DNA of 64,000 nucleotides from assembly GCF_900250075.1 (NCBI RefSeq), contig NZ_LT977071.1:2313901-2377900 (forward strand). Direction: 5' to 3'. The notes under the pieces are model-generated. The model worked only from the letters and a program-made list of their open reading frames with translations, did no database searches and had not been told where the DNA came from. Positions within the stretch are counted from its first letter, which is position 1, and each line of letters opens with the position of its first letter. The translations under genes and the position numbers were made by a program. The stretch comes from Cupriavidus taiwanensis (GTDB lineage Bacteria; Pseudomonadota; Gammaproteobacteria; Burkholderiales; Burkholderiaceae). Positions 35,084-43,864 of the stretch are shown here, in pieces.

Positions 35084-36340
35084 ATGTATCCTCTTTATAA
35101 CCTTGAGCCGATAGGCTACGGAACGAGCCAAGCAGAGTCCCTGGCAAGCTACGATTTTCGGCTTGCCTCCGCCCATTGTGTTCCCGTCCGCAAGCTGAAT
35201 AGCTGTGTTCTTGCGCCGCTGGCCGAAGGTCACGAAGAGCCAGTTTTGACCGCCTCATGGTACGCACGCGGTGGAGCAATGGTAGCCATGGGGCTAGTTT
35301 CTAAAGCTTGGGCGGCAGCCTTAAATCTCGCAACTGGAAGAAATGACTTAGGCCTTGGTACGCTCAATTTTTCAGCCGGGTTCCTGGCTACGACACATTT
35401 GCTCGCGAAGAGCGCTCGGTACTGCCGAGAATGCTTGCGGGATGCAGTCACCAGAAATGCTGAGCCATGGATACCTCTTATTTGGTATGTCGATGTGGTA
35501 ACAGCTTGTCCTATTCACGGAATTAAATTGCGCAATCGTCGGTGCGGAGCGCCGGAGAATTCCATTTATCCTTCGCTTAGGAAGACTCTGCCAGAAAACT
35601 GCTGGACGTGTGGGCGGCTCTTTTGCTTGTGCGACAAGTCCCGTTCCATGAAGGCTACCGCAGAAGAGATTGCCGTCGCTGAACTCGTCGGAGAACTAAT
35701 TGCAGTCGGGACATCGGGTGTAGTTTTTCCGGCCGATGCGCTGCAACTGTGTAACGAAGCGATGCCGACGGTCCTTGGAGAAAACTGGCTAGTTCGGGCG
35801 GCTGATGCGTGTCACCTCTCTAAGGGCAGAGTTCACAGAATGTTTCGACAAGCTGGAACCCGCGCTTCCCTTCCTGGCCTTGTACGTTTCTGCCTCTGCA
35901 ATCAACTGTCTTTAGCTCAAATGGCGCTTGGCCGCGTCGAATACCGCCGTTGCGTTAGTCCAAGTGTCCACCACACGAGGCCGTACCGCTCTGCTTGCGT
36001 GGAGTCCATCCGGGAGGAGATTCAAAAATCGATTGATGCAGGCGGCGTCAGGAGCTTGCGATACTTGGCACGCAAGCTTCATCACTGTCCGAAGACGCTC
36101 AAAGAAGTGGCGCCTGACCTAATCCCAGCTCTTAATCTCGCCAATGCAGCATTTCGCGTGGCAGAACGTAACCTTGGCGCTGCTAGGCAAGAACAGGAGT
36201 GCCGTCAGATAATCGGGAATCTGCTGCGCAAGGGGCAAACTCTCACCTTGCGCAACGTAGAAGAACACACCGGCCATAGCTGGCACTGGGCGAGCAAGCG
36301 CGCCCAAATCTTCCTCAAGATGCGGGAGGAGTATCGCTGA
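35084..36340 (+). CDS. tniQ: TniQ/TnsD-type target-selection protein
   Basis: This is a 418-aa TniQ-family protein. The N-terminal region has the zinc-finger pattern YCRECL...CPIHG, then CWTCGRLFCLC with further cysteines. The C-terminal half (residues about 210-418) is a TnsD-like DNA-binding extension with helix-turn-helix segments (LSKGRVHRMFRQAG; SLRYLARKLHHCPKTL; TLRNVEEHTGHSWHWASKRA). The long extension favours sequence-specific homing, as TnsD does at glmS. Here the neighbouring gene end is garD. It starts 12 bp after tnsC, so the two are co-transcribed. Confidence 0.9.
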   Translation: MYPLYNLEPIGYGTSQAESLASYDFRLASAHCVPVRKLNSCVLAPLAEGHEEPVLTASWYARGGAMVAMGLVSKAWAAALNLATGRNDLGLGTLNFSAGFLATTHLLAKSARYCRECLRDAVTRNAEPWIPLIWYVDVVTACPIHGIKLRNRRCGAPENSIYPSLRKTLPENCWTCGRLFCLCDKSRSMKATAEEIAVAELVGELIAVGTSGVVFPADALQLCNEAMPTVLGENWLVRAADACHLSKGRVHRMFRQAGTRASLPGLVRFCLCNQLSLAQMALGRVEYRRCVSPSVHHTRPYRSACVESIREEIQKSIDAGGVRSLRYLARKLHHCPKTLKEVAPDLIPALNLANAAFRVAERNLGAARQEQECRQIIGNLLRKGQTLTLRNVEEHTGHSWHWASKRAQIFLKMREEYR

Positions 36341-36370
36341 GCCCATAATGCGCGTTCGAGACTTTGCTCT

Positions 36371-36462
36371 GTGCGCTTTGACCGACAATGTAAAGTAATT
36401 CGCTGGATTCTACTCAGTAAAGCAATACAGTCAAATCGGCCAGCGAATTACTTACGCTGACA
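36371..36462. repeat. Probable right end of the Tn7-like element
   Basis: Read inward on the minus strand from 36462, the DNA starts TGTCAGCGTAAGTAATTC, the TGT expected at a Tn7-like end. The segment CCAGCGAATTACTT (36440-36453) is the exact inverse of AAGTAATTCGCTGG (36393-36406), giving a 14-bp inverted pair. A weaker same-direction copy reads TGTCGGTCAAAGCGC at 36387 inward. These are candidate TnsB sites. The pair could also serve as a tniQ terminator. The end lies 28 bp from the garD stop. Confidence 0.6.
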
Positions 36463-36490
36463 CCACGCATCGCCCAAATGAATCCAGCCT

Positions 36491-38056
36491 TCAAGTCACC
36501 GGCGCCGGATTGAACAACACCAGCGCATTGCGGATCTGCCAATGCTCCGCCCATGACTTCTTGCCGCTGGCCACGGCCAGCAGCGTGTGGAACAGCTCCC
36601 AGCCCACTTCCTCGATGGTGGCCTCGCCGGTGGCGATGCGGCCGGCGTTGATGTCCATCAGGTCGTGCCAGCGCCGCGCCAGGTCATTGCGGGTGGAGAC
36701 CTTGACCACCGGCACCTCGGCCAGGCCGTATGGCGTACCGCGTCCGGTGGTGAACACGTGCAGGTTCATGCCGGCGGCAAGTTGCAGCGTGCCGCAGACA
36801 AAGTCGCCGGCGGGCGTGGCGGCGTAGATCAGGCCTTTCTGCGTGACCTTTTCCCCCGGGCCGCTGACGCCGTGGATCGGCCCGGTACCGGACTTGACGA
36901 TCGAGCCCATCGCCTTTTCGACGATGTTGGACAGGCCACCCTTCTTGTTGCCCGGCGTGGTGTTGGCGCTGCGGTCGACCTGCCCTCGCTCCAGATAGCG
37001 GTCATACCAGGCCATCTGGCGCACCAGCGCCTCGGCCACCTCCGGCGTGGCGGCGCGTGCGGTGAGCTGGTCGATGCCGTCGCGCACCTCGGTCACCTCG
37101 GAGAACATCACCGTGGCGCCGGCGCGCACCAGCAGGTCGGTGGCAAAACCCACCGCCGGGTTGGCGGTGACGCCGGAGAACGCATCGCTGCCGCCGCACT
37201 GGACCCCCACCACCAGGTCCGACGCCGGGCAGGTCTCGCGCCGGCGCGCGTTCAGGCGCGCGAGATGCTTTTCCGCCGTGGCCATGATCGATTCGATCAT
37301 CGAGGCGAAGCCCACGTGCTGCTCGTCCTGCAGGCAGACCACGTCGGGCTCGCCGGCCTTCTGGATCGGAATGGTGCCGGCGCCGATCAGGCGCGCCGGC
37401 TGCAGCTTTTCGCAGCCCAGGCTGACGATCATCACCTCGCCGCCGAAGTTGGGGTTCAGCGCGATATTGCGGATGGTGCGGATCGGGATGCCGGCGTCGG
37501 GCGCGTCGATGGCCACGCCGCAGCCATAGGTGTGTTCCAGGCCGACCACGTCATCGACGTTGGGGTACTGCGGCAGCAGTTCTTCCTTGATGCGTCGCAC
37601 CGCGAACTCGACCACGCCCTCGACGCATTGCACCGTGGTCGTAATGCCCAGGATGTTGCGCGTGCCGACCGAGCCGTCGGCATTGCGATAGCCCTCGAAG
37701 GTATAGCCCTCCAGCGGCGGCAGCGGCGTCACGCGCGTGCCGACCGGCAGGTCCTCCAGCCCGGGCGCGTCCGGCATGCGGATTACGCGCTCATTGACCC
37801 AGCTGCCGCGCGGCAGGTACTTGAGCGCGTAGCCGATCACCACGTTGTAGCGGATCACCGCGTCGCCTTCGCGCAGGTCGGCCAGCGCCACCTTGTGGCC
37901 TTGCGGGACGGCTTCGGCCAGCACCAGGCCGCACGGGAACGTGGTGCCTGCCGGCAGGCCGCCGTCATTGGCGACGATGGCGACGTTGTCGGCGGCGTGC
38001 ATCGCAATGTAGAGGGGGCGCGCCGCCTGCGGGGCCGCTGTAGGTGCTGCTGCCAT
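36491..38056 (-). CDS. garD: Galactarate dehydratase
   Basis: This is a 521-aa UxaA/GarD-family dehydratase, matching E. coli GarD in length (about 523). It removes water from galactarate to give 5-dehydro-4-deoxyglucarate. An N-terminal SAF-like domain is followed by the iron-binding core with [28 protein letters not shown] and [11 protein letters not shown] 38056 is preferred over 38284 because the longer frame crosses the operator region. Promoter-proximal GntR-type palindromes suggest acid-responsive repression. The transposon end lies just past its stop, without damaging the gene. Confidence 0.9.
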   Translation of the reverse strand: MAAAPTAAPQAARPLYIAMHAADNVAIVANDGGLPAGTTFPCGLVLAEAVPQGHKVALADLREGDAVIRYNVVIGYALKYLPRGSWVNERVIRMPDAPGLEDLPVGTRVTPLPPLEGYTFEGYRNADGSVGTRNILGITTTVQCVEGVVEFAVRRIKEELLPQYPNVDDVVGLEHTYGCGVAIDAPDAGIPIRTIRNIALNPNFGGEVMIVSLGCEKLQPARLIGAGTIPIQKAGEPDVVCLQDEQHVGFASMIESIMATAEKHLARLNARRRETCPASDLVVGVQCGGSDAFSGVTANPAVGFATDLLVRAGATVMFSEVTEVRDGIDQLTARAATPEVAEALVRQMAWYDRYLERGQVDRSANTTPGNKKGGLSNIVEKAMGSIVKSGTGPIHGVSGPGEKVTQKGLIYAATPAGDFVCGTLQLAAGMNLHVFTTGRGTPYGLAEVPVVKVSTRNDLARRWHDLMDINAGRIATGEATIEEVGWELFHTLLAVASGKKSWAEHWQIRNALVLFNPAPVT

Positions 38057-38095
38057 GTTTTCTCCAATCCGAAACCTGCTCAGGTTACGTGTTAC

Positions 38096-38108
38096 GTTGT
38101 CTGACAAC
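38096..38108. promoter_or_regulatory. GntR-type operator upstream of garD
   Basis: GTTGTCTGACAAC is a perfect odd palindrome of the TTGT-N3-ACAA kind used by GntR-family repressors. It lies 40 bp before the garD start. Confidence 0.65.
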
Positions 38109-38193
38109 ATTCTATCCGGTTCGGCGCTAATCTGGCTGCAGGTTATCCCCGGATACGCGGCAATTCGGGCGGATACCGCCTCACATGCACTGC

Positions 38194-38210
38194 ATGTTGT
38201 ATGACAACAT
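38194..38210. promoter_or_regulatory. Second GntR-type operator in the garD upstream region
   Basis: ATGTTGTATGACAACAT has the same core (TTGTATGACAA) as the site at 38096. Two sites about 100 bp apart would allow looping or control of both garD and the plus-strand cyclase gene. Confidence 0.65.
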
Positions 38211-38430
38211 ATGAAAAGAACGCATAACCACGTCGGACGCGAGGGGCTTGTGCTGCACCGCATAATGACCGTCACCGCCAGCATGGCCTATAAGGGTGCA
38301 ACCGGTTTCATGCAGACAACGCCGGCGAATCGACGCGCCGGACATACGCAACGGTATGGTCCGGCCCCCCGTTCCATTCCGCATCGCTGGTCGTTCAGCA
38401 CGGCCAGATACACGAAAGGAGGCATGACTC

Positions 38431-39486
38431 ATGCGCTGGAAGCAACGTCCGCAAGGTTCCAACTGGGGAGACTTCGGCCCCGACGACCAACTCGGCCGCA
38501 TCAACCTGATCGGGCCCGAGCAGGTCATCAAGGGCGCGCGCGAGGTGCAGGCCGGCCTGAGCTTCTGCCTGTCGCTGCCGCTGGACTACCCTGGCGGCAA
38601 CAAGCTCAATCCGCGCCGTCATCCGCCGGTGCTGCGGCCGACCTTCCGCGACGACGCGCCGTACACCAACTTCCCCCTGGCAAAGATGAATCCTGCCGCC
38701 ACCGATGTGATCAGCGACGACCAGGTGCTGATGTGCCTGCAGTACAGCACGCAATGGGACGCGCTGGCGCATGTGGGCGCGCTCTTCGACGCCGACGGCG
38801 ATGGCCGCGCCGAGCGGGTCTACTACAACGGCTACCGCGCCAACGAGCATATCGTCGGCCCGGTCGACTATGCCGAGGACGACAACTTCGCGGCGCACCC
38901 GTGCGGCCACGACCACAGCGCGGCGCACGCGCTCGGCATCGAGAACTTCGCGGTCAAGGGCATGCAGGGACGCGGCGTGCTGGTCGACCTGGCGCATGTC
39001 TTCGGCATGGACTTCCGCAATGTCGGCTACGACGACCTGATGCGCGCAATGGAGCCCGCCAGGGTGGAAGTCGAACGCGGCGACATGCTGCTGCTGCGCA
39101 CCGGCTTTGCCGAAGTGGTGCTGTCGATGCAGCGCGAGCCCGATGAAGCGGTGCTGCATCACAGTTGCTGCGCGCTCGACGGGCGTGATGACAAGCTGCT
39201 GAACTGGATCACCGATGCGGGCATCGCGGCACTGATCGCCGATAACTATGCGGTGGAGCGCTACCCTGCCCGCCCGGCGCCCGACGGCGAATCGCATCAT
39301 CCTCTGCTGCCGCTGCATCACCATTGCTTGTTCAAGCTGGGGTTGCCGCTGGGGGAGCTGTGGTATTTGCGGGAGCTGGCGGACTGGCTGCGGGGGAATC
39401 GGCGTACGCGGTTTCAGTTGACGGCGCCGCCGTTGAGGTTGCCCGGGGCGGTGGGGTCGCCGGTTACGCCGGTTGCTACGGTGTAA
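38431..39486 (+). CDS. Cyclase family protein (kynurenine-formamidase-like fold)
   Basis: This is a 351-aa cyclase/hydrolase-superfamily protein. It carries WGDFGPDDQLGRINLIGPEQ at the N-terminus, a metal-binding-type region around TQWDALAHVGALFDADG (a variant of the HxGTHxDxPxH motif) and GVLVDLAHVFG. The later RGDMLLLRTGF and HHSCCALDGRDD segments are typical of the family. The substrate is unknown. It is divergent from garD, 375 bp away, with operators between them, so a role in sugar-acid or aromatic breakdown is possible. Confidence 0.85.
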   Translation: MRWKQRPQGSNWGDFGPDDQLGRINLIGPEQVIKGAREVQAGLSFCLSLPLDYPGGNKLNPRRHPPVLRPTFRDDAPYTNFPLAKMNPAATDVISDDQVLMCLQYSTQWDALAHVGALFDADGDGRAERVYYNGYRANEHIVGPVDYAEDDNFAAHPCGHDHSAAHALGIENFAVKGMQGRGVLVDLAHVFGMDFRNVGYDDLMRAMEPARVEVERGDMLLLRTGFAEVVLSMQREPDEAVLHHSCCALDGRDDKLLNWITDAGIAALIADNYAVERYPARPAPDGESHHPLLPLHHHCLFKLGLPLGELWYLRELADWLRGNRRTRFQLTAPPLRLPGAVGSPVTPVATV

Positions 39487-39560
39487 GGGTTCCCCATCTT
39501 CGGCATTTTGGACGGGGATCGCTCTTGGCGGGCGCGGCTGTTTCGCCGGCGTAGCCGGCG

Positions 39561-39600
39561 AGTCACTTTTTGGCCGAGCGCCAATAACCAAAAAACGCGT
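39561..39600. repeat. 40-bp dispersed repeat, copy 1 (inverted partner at 40160)
   Basis: A block containing CACTTTTTGGCCGAGCGCCA and ending CAAAAAACGCGT recurs inverted at 40160-40203 with a few changes. It is of the kind scattered between genes in Cupriavidus and Burkholderia. Confidence 0.65.
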
Positions 39601-40159
39601 CGCCTGTGCGGCTGGCAATCAATTTCACGGTGTTGGTCGCTCGGGCGGCGGTGCTTTCCGTTTGGGCGTGGGTGCCCGTTCGGCCCTGCTACGCCATGTG
39701 AGTCAGGGGCGGTGCCTGCGATCACCCACTATTGGACAATCCCAATGAGGGTGTAGGCAGCCTGCTGCCGGCCGTATCGCGGGGACGCCTGCGGCTGCTG
39801 CGCAGGCTCGATTGCGCGGGCGGGCATTGGGCGTTTGCGCGAATGCAGCCAAATGCGTCTGGCGATTCGCCAGCCAAGTTAACCGGCCGACGACGGCGCC
39901 AAGCGAGCGCAGCGATGCGTCCCGTGCCAGGGCCCACGCCGCGCGATAGGGCCGGCGCGCAGCGCAGCCGTAGGCGTTCCTACGGCAAGGCCCGCAGCAG
40001 GGACCACCCACCGCTCTGGGCTCGTTCAACCTGCACTTCAACGCCCCTGCCACCGTGGCGCACCCCTGCGGCAGGCAGTCCCGCTATGCGAGGAAGCAAA
40101 GCCCCGTACGAAAGCCCCCGGGCACACTACGATAAGACATGCCGCCCGCAGGGCAGTAA

Positions 40160-40203
40160 ACGCGCTTTTTGGTTACGTTTTGGCGCTCGGCCAAAAAGTG
40201 ACC
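40160..40203. repeat. 40-bp dispersed repeat, copy 2 (inverted)
   Basis: This block reads ACGCGCTTTTTGGTTACG, then TGGCGCTCGGCCAAAAAGTG, the reverse complement of the block at 39561 with a three-base insertion. Together they bracket about 560 bp of noncoding DNA. Confidence 0.65.
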
Positions 40204-40883
40204 CGCCCAGCAGGGCGGAACCAGGCGGCCCAAAAGCCGACAGCATGTCACCAACAGCAACCACTCAAATCCAGTTGATAGATCGATTTCCGACATAGGA
40301 CCCTCCAATCGTTACCTGAAGGTCCACCGCACAACGCTAGCGGAGGGCGGCGGGTCTGACGACGAGGGTGGAAGACCGATGCAAACACCAAGCCGGCCAG
40401 CCTTGCGGCTGCCTCGTGTCGGCCCGCCATGGATGACAAGCGCGTATGCGGAGACAGGCGGCGTCGAAGACGCCGACCTGTGGTGCTTGCAGGTCGGGCT
40501 TCCACGCCCGGCCACCGTTGTGTGCGATGACCGTGTCAGTCTCCCGCATCAGAGTCAGGAACTCGATAGGACAGTTCCCATTCCTGCGCGGACGCAGCAT
40601 CGTGCCGTCGCTGCGCCCGCTCGCAAATAGACGATCTCCGAAACGATTCCGCAAGACCTGCCGTGGGTGGTGAAGCGACGTGAATCTGCAGTCGTGACTT
40701 CGTGGATGCTCCTGCCCTCTCCCCCAACCCTTGCATGTTCTCGGAACGTTGTTCTGAACGCATGCAGGAGAGTAGCGACCCGCGGGCCTGACGACGAGGA
40801 TGGATGGCCCAGAGCTGCATGAAGACAATGAAGCGGGACTACGTCGCCTTCATGCCCGCGACAGCGCTTCCTTGCATTCAACG

Positions 40884-40967
40884 GTGACGACATCCGCCGA
40901 CCTTGAATTGATCGACGTTTCCGGCTTCTTCACCAATCACCTGATCGCCATCGGCGATCTGATATGA
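40884..40967 (+). CDS. Tiny open frame, possible remnant
   Basis: Twenty-seven residues (VTTSADLELIDVSGFFTNHL and on) start at GTG 40884 and end in an ATGA overlap with the next frame. The amino-acid pattern looks protein-like, but the unit is too short for a normal gene. It may be the end of a decayed prophage or plasmid gene. Confidence 0.3.
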   Translation: MTTSADLELIDVSGFFTNHLIAIGDLI

Positions 40968-41113
40968 AATATTTTGGGCCTATAAATGAAATTATTCGTT
41001 TGTGGTACGGGCGCCACGTGTTTGGTCGCTCGTTAGTTTCGGGCAACAAGTCCTACTACTACGTTTGCGGCTTTAGTGAAGCGTGGCAGGCAGCGCGGAA
41101 ACCGCTGATCTGA
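40964..41113 (+). CDS. Small open frame, possible remnant
   Basis: This is a 49-aa frame (MKYFGPINEIIRLWYGRHVF and on), aromatic- and Arg-rich, starting inside an ATGA overlap with the frame before it. The coupling argues for former co-translation. The local DNA is AT-richer than its surroundings. No family was recognised. Confidence 0.4.
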   Translation: MKYFGPINEIIRLWYGRHVFGRSLVSGNKSYYYVCGFSEAWQAARKPLI

Positions 41114-41160
41114 CCAATCGCGGCACGCTGTAGCGATGACCTGACGGCGTCCTTTTCCAA

Positions 41161-41192
41161 GAGCGAGCGGTACTGCCCCTTACCGCTCGCTC
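41161..41192 (-). terminator. Hairpin after the EF-hand gene
   Basis: GAGCGAGCGGTA and TACCGCTCGCTC form a perfect 12-bp stem with an 8-base loop, 40 bp past the end of the minus-strand EF-hand gene. A T-rich tail is weak, so it may act in both directions. Confidence 0.5.
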
Positions 41193-41231
41193 CGTCACCT
41201 TGTAAGGTCTGAACCTGAGCGTATCAGTCCT

Positions 41232-41579
41232 TTAGTTCCAGATCGGATCTTCCTTCTGCATCTGATCCTTGGTCTTCTTCATCCAGTACGAACCGATCTG
41301 GCGTTCCGTGACAGACCCCTTCTTCTTGGCGTCAATCTTGTCGAAATTCGCGTAGACCTGGGGCATGCCTGCCTGCGCTTCGTCGCGGGTAAGCTTGCCG
41401 TCATGATTGGCATCGGCCGCCTTGAATCGCTCCGCAATCAAGGCCTTGGCTTGTGCCGTAGTCGGTGGTGCTTTGGGAACCTCGCCTTGGGATCCTTGAG
41501 CCGACTGGGCGCTCACTCCTAGAGAGGTGAGTGCCATCAGGACTGCGAAACCAACTGCCGGCAATTTGCGTACGGTCAT
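41232..41579 (-). CDS. Secreted/periplasmic EF-hand protein
   Basis: This is a 115-aa protein with a signal peptide (about residues 1-24, FAVLMALTSLGVSA cleavage region). A canonical EF-hand loop, DANHDGKLTRDE, predicts calcium binding. A second loop, DAKKKGSVTERQ, lacks two of the usual acids and is probably a degenerate partner. Such small periplasmic calmodulin-like proteins are common in Cupriavidus. It stands alone. Confidence 0.85.
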   Translation of the reverse strand: MTVRKLPAVGFAVLMALTSLGVSAQSAQGSQGEVPKAPPTTAQAKALIAERFKAADANHDGKLTRDEAQAGMPQVYANFDKIDAKKKGSVTERQIGSYWMKKTKDQMQKEDPIWN

Positions 41580-41778
41580 GTCGCTCTCCTCAAGTCATAG
41601 TGTTGTTTGGAGCCGTGGAACAGGAAGGCCTGCTGGCCGAATATCCCGTGAGCCCTGGCTCGCTCAGTATTCTACGTGCGTACGGGGCATCACGAGTAGG
41701 GGGAATCCGCTATCACAAGGGGCTACCGCCAACGCGTTCCCAGAACATACTGGCCCGCCAAGCACGGCGACCCGCCCC

Positions 41779-43278
41779 TCAGGCAACCCCCTTCCTCCCC
41801 CGCATCCTCAAATCACTAACCAACGGCCACACCAGCACAAAAACCGCCAGCCCCATGATCGTCCCCACCAGCCCGTTCGACCAGAACACATCCAGCGCCC
41901 CGGACGACACCAGCATGGTCTGGCGGAACGCGTCCTCGGCCCGATCCCCTAGCACCAGCGCCAGCACCATCGGCGCCAACGGATAATCCAGCTTCTTCAA
42001 CACATACCCGACCACGCCGAAGCCCAGCATCAGCCAGACATCGAACAACGCGCCGTTCACGGTGTATGCGCCGATCGCGCAGATCACCAGGATCAGCGGC
42101 GCGATGATCGAGAACGGGATGCGCAGGATCGCCGCGAACAGCGGCACCGTCGACAGCACCACGATCAGCCCGACGATATTGCCGAGGTACATGCTGGCGA
42201 TCAGCCCCCATACGAACGGCCCCTGCTCTGCGAACAGCAGCGGCCCCGGCTGCAGGCCCCAGATCATCAGGCCGCCCAGCAGCACCGCCGCGGTGGCGGA
42301 GCCGGGAATGCCCAGCGCCAGCATCGGCAGCAGCGCGCTGGTGCCGGCCGCGTGCGCGGCGGTCTCGGGCGCGACCACCCCTTCGACATTGCCCTGCCCG
42401 AACGAATCGGGATCCTTCGCCATGCGCTTGGCCACGCCATAGCCCATGAACGACGCCGCGGTGGCGCCGCCCGGGGTGATGCCCAGCCAGCAGCCGATCA
42501 CCGACGAGCGCACCACGGTCAGCCAGTAGCGCGGCAGTTCGGCCCAGGTCTTCAGCACCACCTTCAGGTCGATGCGGGCCTGCTTGCCGCGGAAGGCCAC
42601 GCCCTCTTCCATCGTCATCAGGATCTCGCTGATGCCGAACAGGCCGATCACCGCCACCAGGAAGTCGAAGCCGCGCAGCAGCTCGGTGGAGCCGAAGGTC
42701 ATGCGCAGCGTGCCCGAGACCGTGTCCATGCCGACCGCGGCCAGCACGAAACCCAGGCACATCGCGATCAGGATCTTGGGCTTTGACTCCTTGCCCATGC
42801 CGACAAAGCTGCAGAAGGTCAGCAGGTACACCGCGAAGAACTCGGGCGGGCCGAAGCGCAGCGCGAACTTTGCCACCATCGGCGCGAGGAAGGTGATCAG
42901 CAGCACGCCGGCCAGCGCCCCCAGGCACGAGCCGGTGAACGCCGAGGTCAGGGCCTTGCCGGCATCGCCGCGCTGCGCCATCGGGTAGCCGTCGAAGGTG
43001 GTGGCCACCGACCAGGCTTCGCCCGGAATATTGAACAGGATCGAGGTGATCGCGCCGCCGAACAATGCGCCCCAGTAGATGCAGGACAGCATGATGATGG
43101 CCGACACCGGGTCCATCGAAAACGTCAGCGGCAGCAGGATCGCCACGCCGTTGGGCCCGCCCAGGCCGGGCAGCACGCCCACCACGATGCCGAGCAGGAT
43201 GCCGACGAACATCAGCCCGACGTTCTGCCACGACAGCGCCACGGCGAAGCCGCCCATCAGTGCATTGATTTCATCCAT
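41779..43278 (-). CDS. tctA: Tripartite tricarboxylate transporter, large membrane subunit TctA
   Basis: This is a 499-aa, highly hydrophobic protein with about 12 predicted helices and TctA signatures: the PGLGGPNGVAILLPLTF motif near residue 45, and GITPGGATAASFMGYGVAKR with LALGIPGSATAAVLLGGL in the second half. It moves a carboxylate across the inner membrane with the small subunit TctB, fed by a periplasmic binding protein. It is the last gene of the minus-strand operon that starts at 50530, 12 bp after tctB. Confidence 0.95.
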   Translation of the reverse strand: MDEINALMGGFAVALSWQNVGLMFVGILLGIVVGVLPGLGGPNGVAILLPLTFSMDPVSAIIMLSCIYWGALFGGAITSILFNIPGEAWSVATTFDGYPMAQRGDAGKALTSAFTGSCLGALAGVLLITFLAPMVAKFALRFGPPEFFAVYLLTFCSFVGMGKESKPKILIAMCLGFVLAAVGMDTVSGTLRMTFGSTELLRGFDFLVAVIGLFGISEILMTMEEGVAFRGKQARIDLKVVLKTWAELPRYWLTVVRSSVIGCWLGITPGGATAASFMGYGVAKRMAKDPDSFGQGNVEGVVAPETAAHAAGTSALLPMLALGIPGSATAAVLLGGLMIWGLQPGPLLFAEQGPFVWGLIASMYLGNIVGLIVVLSTVPLFAAILRIPFSIIAPLILVICAIGAYTVNGALFDVWLMLGFGVVGYVLKKLDYPLAPMVLALVLGDRAEDAFRQTMLVSSGALDVFWSNGLVGTIMGLAVFVLVWPLVSDLRMRGRKGVA

Positions 43279-43290
43279 GATCCGCGCCCC

Positions 43291-43797
43291 CTAGTAGCCC
43301 AGCGCCGCTTCCAGCGGGCCCTTGGGCAGCGGCACGCGGAACTGGATCTCGAAGATCCAGAACAGGAAGGCATTGATGCCCACCCCGACCAGCGCGGCCT
43401 TCCACCACGCCGACTTGCCCACCCAGACCATGAAACCGGCCACGAAGGCGGCCGATGCCACGTAGATGCCGAGCAGCCCGATCAGGCTGACATACGCGGT
43501 CAGCGGCACCAGGATCACGCCCACCTGCCGCAGCTGCTGCCACGTTGCAAATACCGCGTTGCGGTCCGCGCGCAGCGCCTGCACGCCCACCAGCACGCTG
43601 CAGGCCAGGATGATGATCCCGACCCGCATCGGGAAATAGCCTGCTTCCGGCCCGTCCGGCGCCCAGCCGGCGCCGATGCCGTGGTTGCTCCAGATCACCA
43701 CCAGCGCACCGGCCAGCAAGCACAGCGCCACCGCCAGTTCCACCGCCCTGACCGAAATGCCGGCGCCCGCATGCGCCGTTTCCTGTTGTGCTTCCAT
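43291..43797 (-). CDS. tctB: Tripartite tricarboxylate transporter, small membrane subunit TctB
   Basis: This is a 168-aa protein with four hydrophobic helices (about residues 17-37, 50-68, 90-128 and 135-155), typical of TctB. It sits in the canonical order tctC-tctB-tctA. The end FEIQFRVPLPKGPLE is a common TctB C-terminus. Confidence 0.92.
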   Translation of the reverse strand: MEAQQETAHAGAGISVRAVELAVALCLLAGALVVIWSNHGIGAGWAPDGPEAGYFPMRVGIIILACSVLVGVQALRADRNAVFATWQQLRQVGVILVPLTAYVSLIGLLGIYVASAAFVAGFMVWVGKSAWWKAALVGVGINAFLFWIFEIQFRVPLPKGPLEAALGY

Positions 43798-43864
43798 GTT
43801 GTCCCCCGCCTTCAGGCCATCGGCTGCGCCGCGCGGCGCAGCCCGTTGATGATCCGCGCCAGCG

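Larger units (their letters stand above)
30539..36462 (+). mobile_element. Tn7-like transposition module (TnsAB-TnsC-TniQ) and right end
   Basis: Three same-strand genes encode a TnsA-TnsB fusion, a TnsC-type ATPase and a TniQ/TnsD-type target selector, followed by a probable terminus 122 bp after the last gene. No tnsE, cas gene or CRISPR was seen. The left limit is uncertain: either near 30539, or left of the window, in which case the whole 30-kb defence cluster is cargo. The element abuts the 3' end of garD. Confidence 0.7.
39487..40883. other. 1.4-kb repeat-rich region without a recognised gene
   Basis: Open frames on both strands here are Arg/Ala/Pro-rich and do not resemble proteins. 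The stretch holds a pair of inverted 40-bp repeats (39561-39600 and 40160-40203). A diverged direct repeat containing TGACGACGAGG-TGG occurs at about 40357 and 40789. It looks like an intergenic repeat sink or decayed phage DNA. Confidence 0.5.

Noticed and set aside
36393..36453. 14-bp inverted repeat read only as a tniQ terminator
   Set aside because: A 33-base loop and no T-run make a terminator less likely than a transposase-binding pair, though it is not excluded.
36587..38104. Plus-strand frame of 505 aa opposite garD
   Set aside because: It is antisense to a confident gene, and its His/Arg/Ala-rich composition is typical of shadows.
38211..39146. Alternative plus frame overlapping the cyclase gene
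   Set aside because: Another frame at 38431 carries clear cyclase-family motifs; this one is an Arg-rich shadow.
40337..40828. Minus-strand frame of 163 aa in the repeat region
   Set aside because: Cys/Arg/Pro/Ser-rich, crosses direct repeats and shows no domain; not protein-like.
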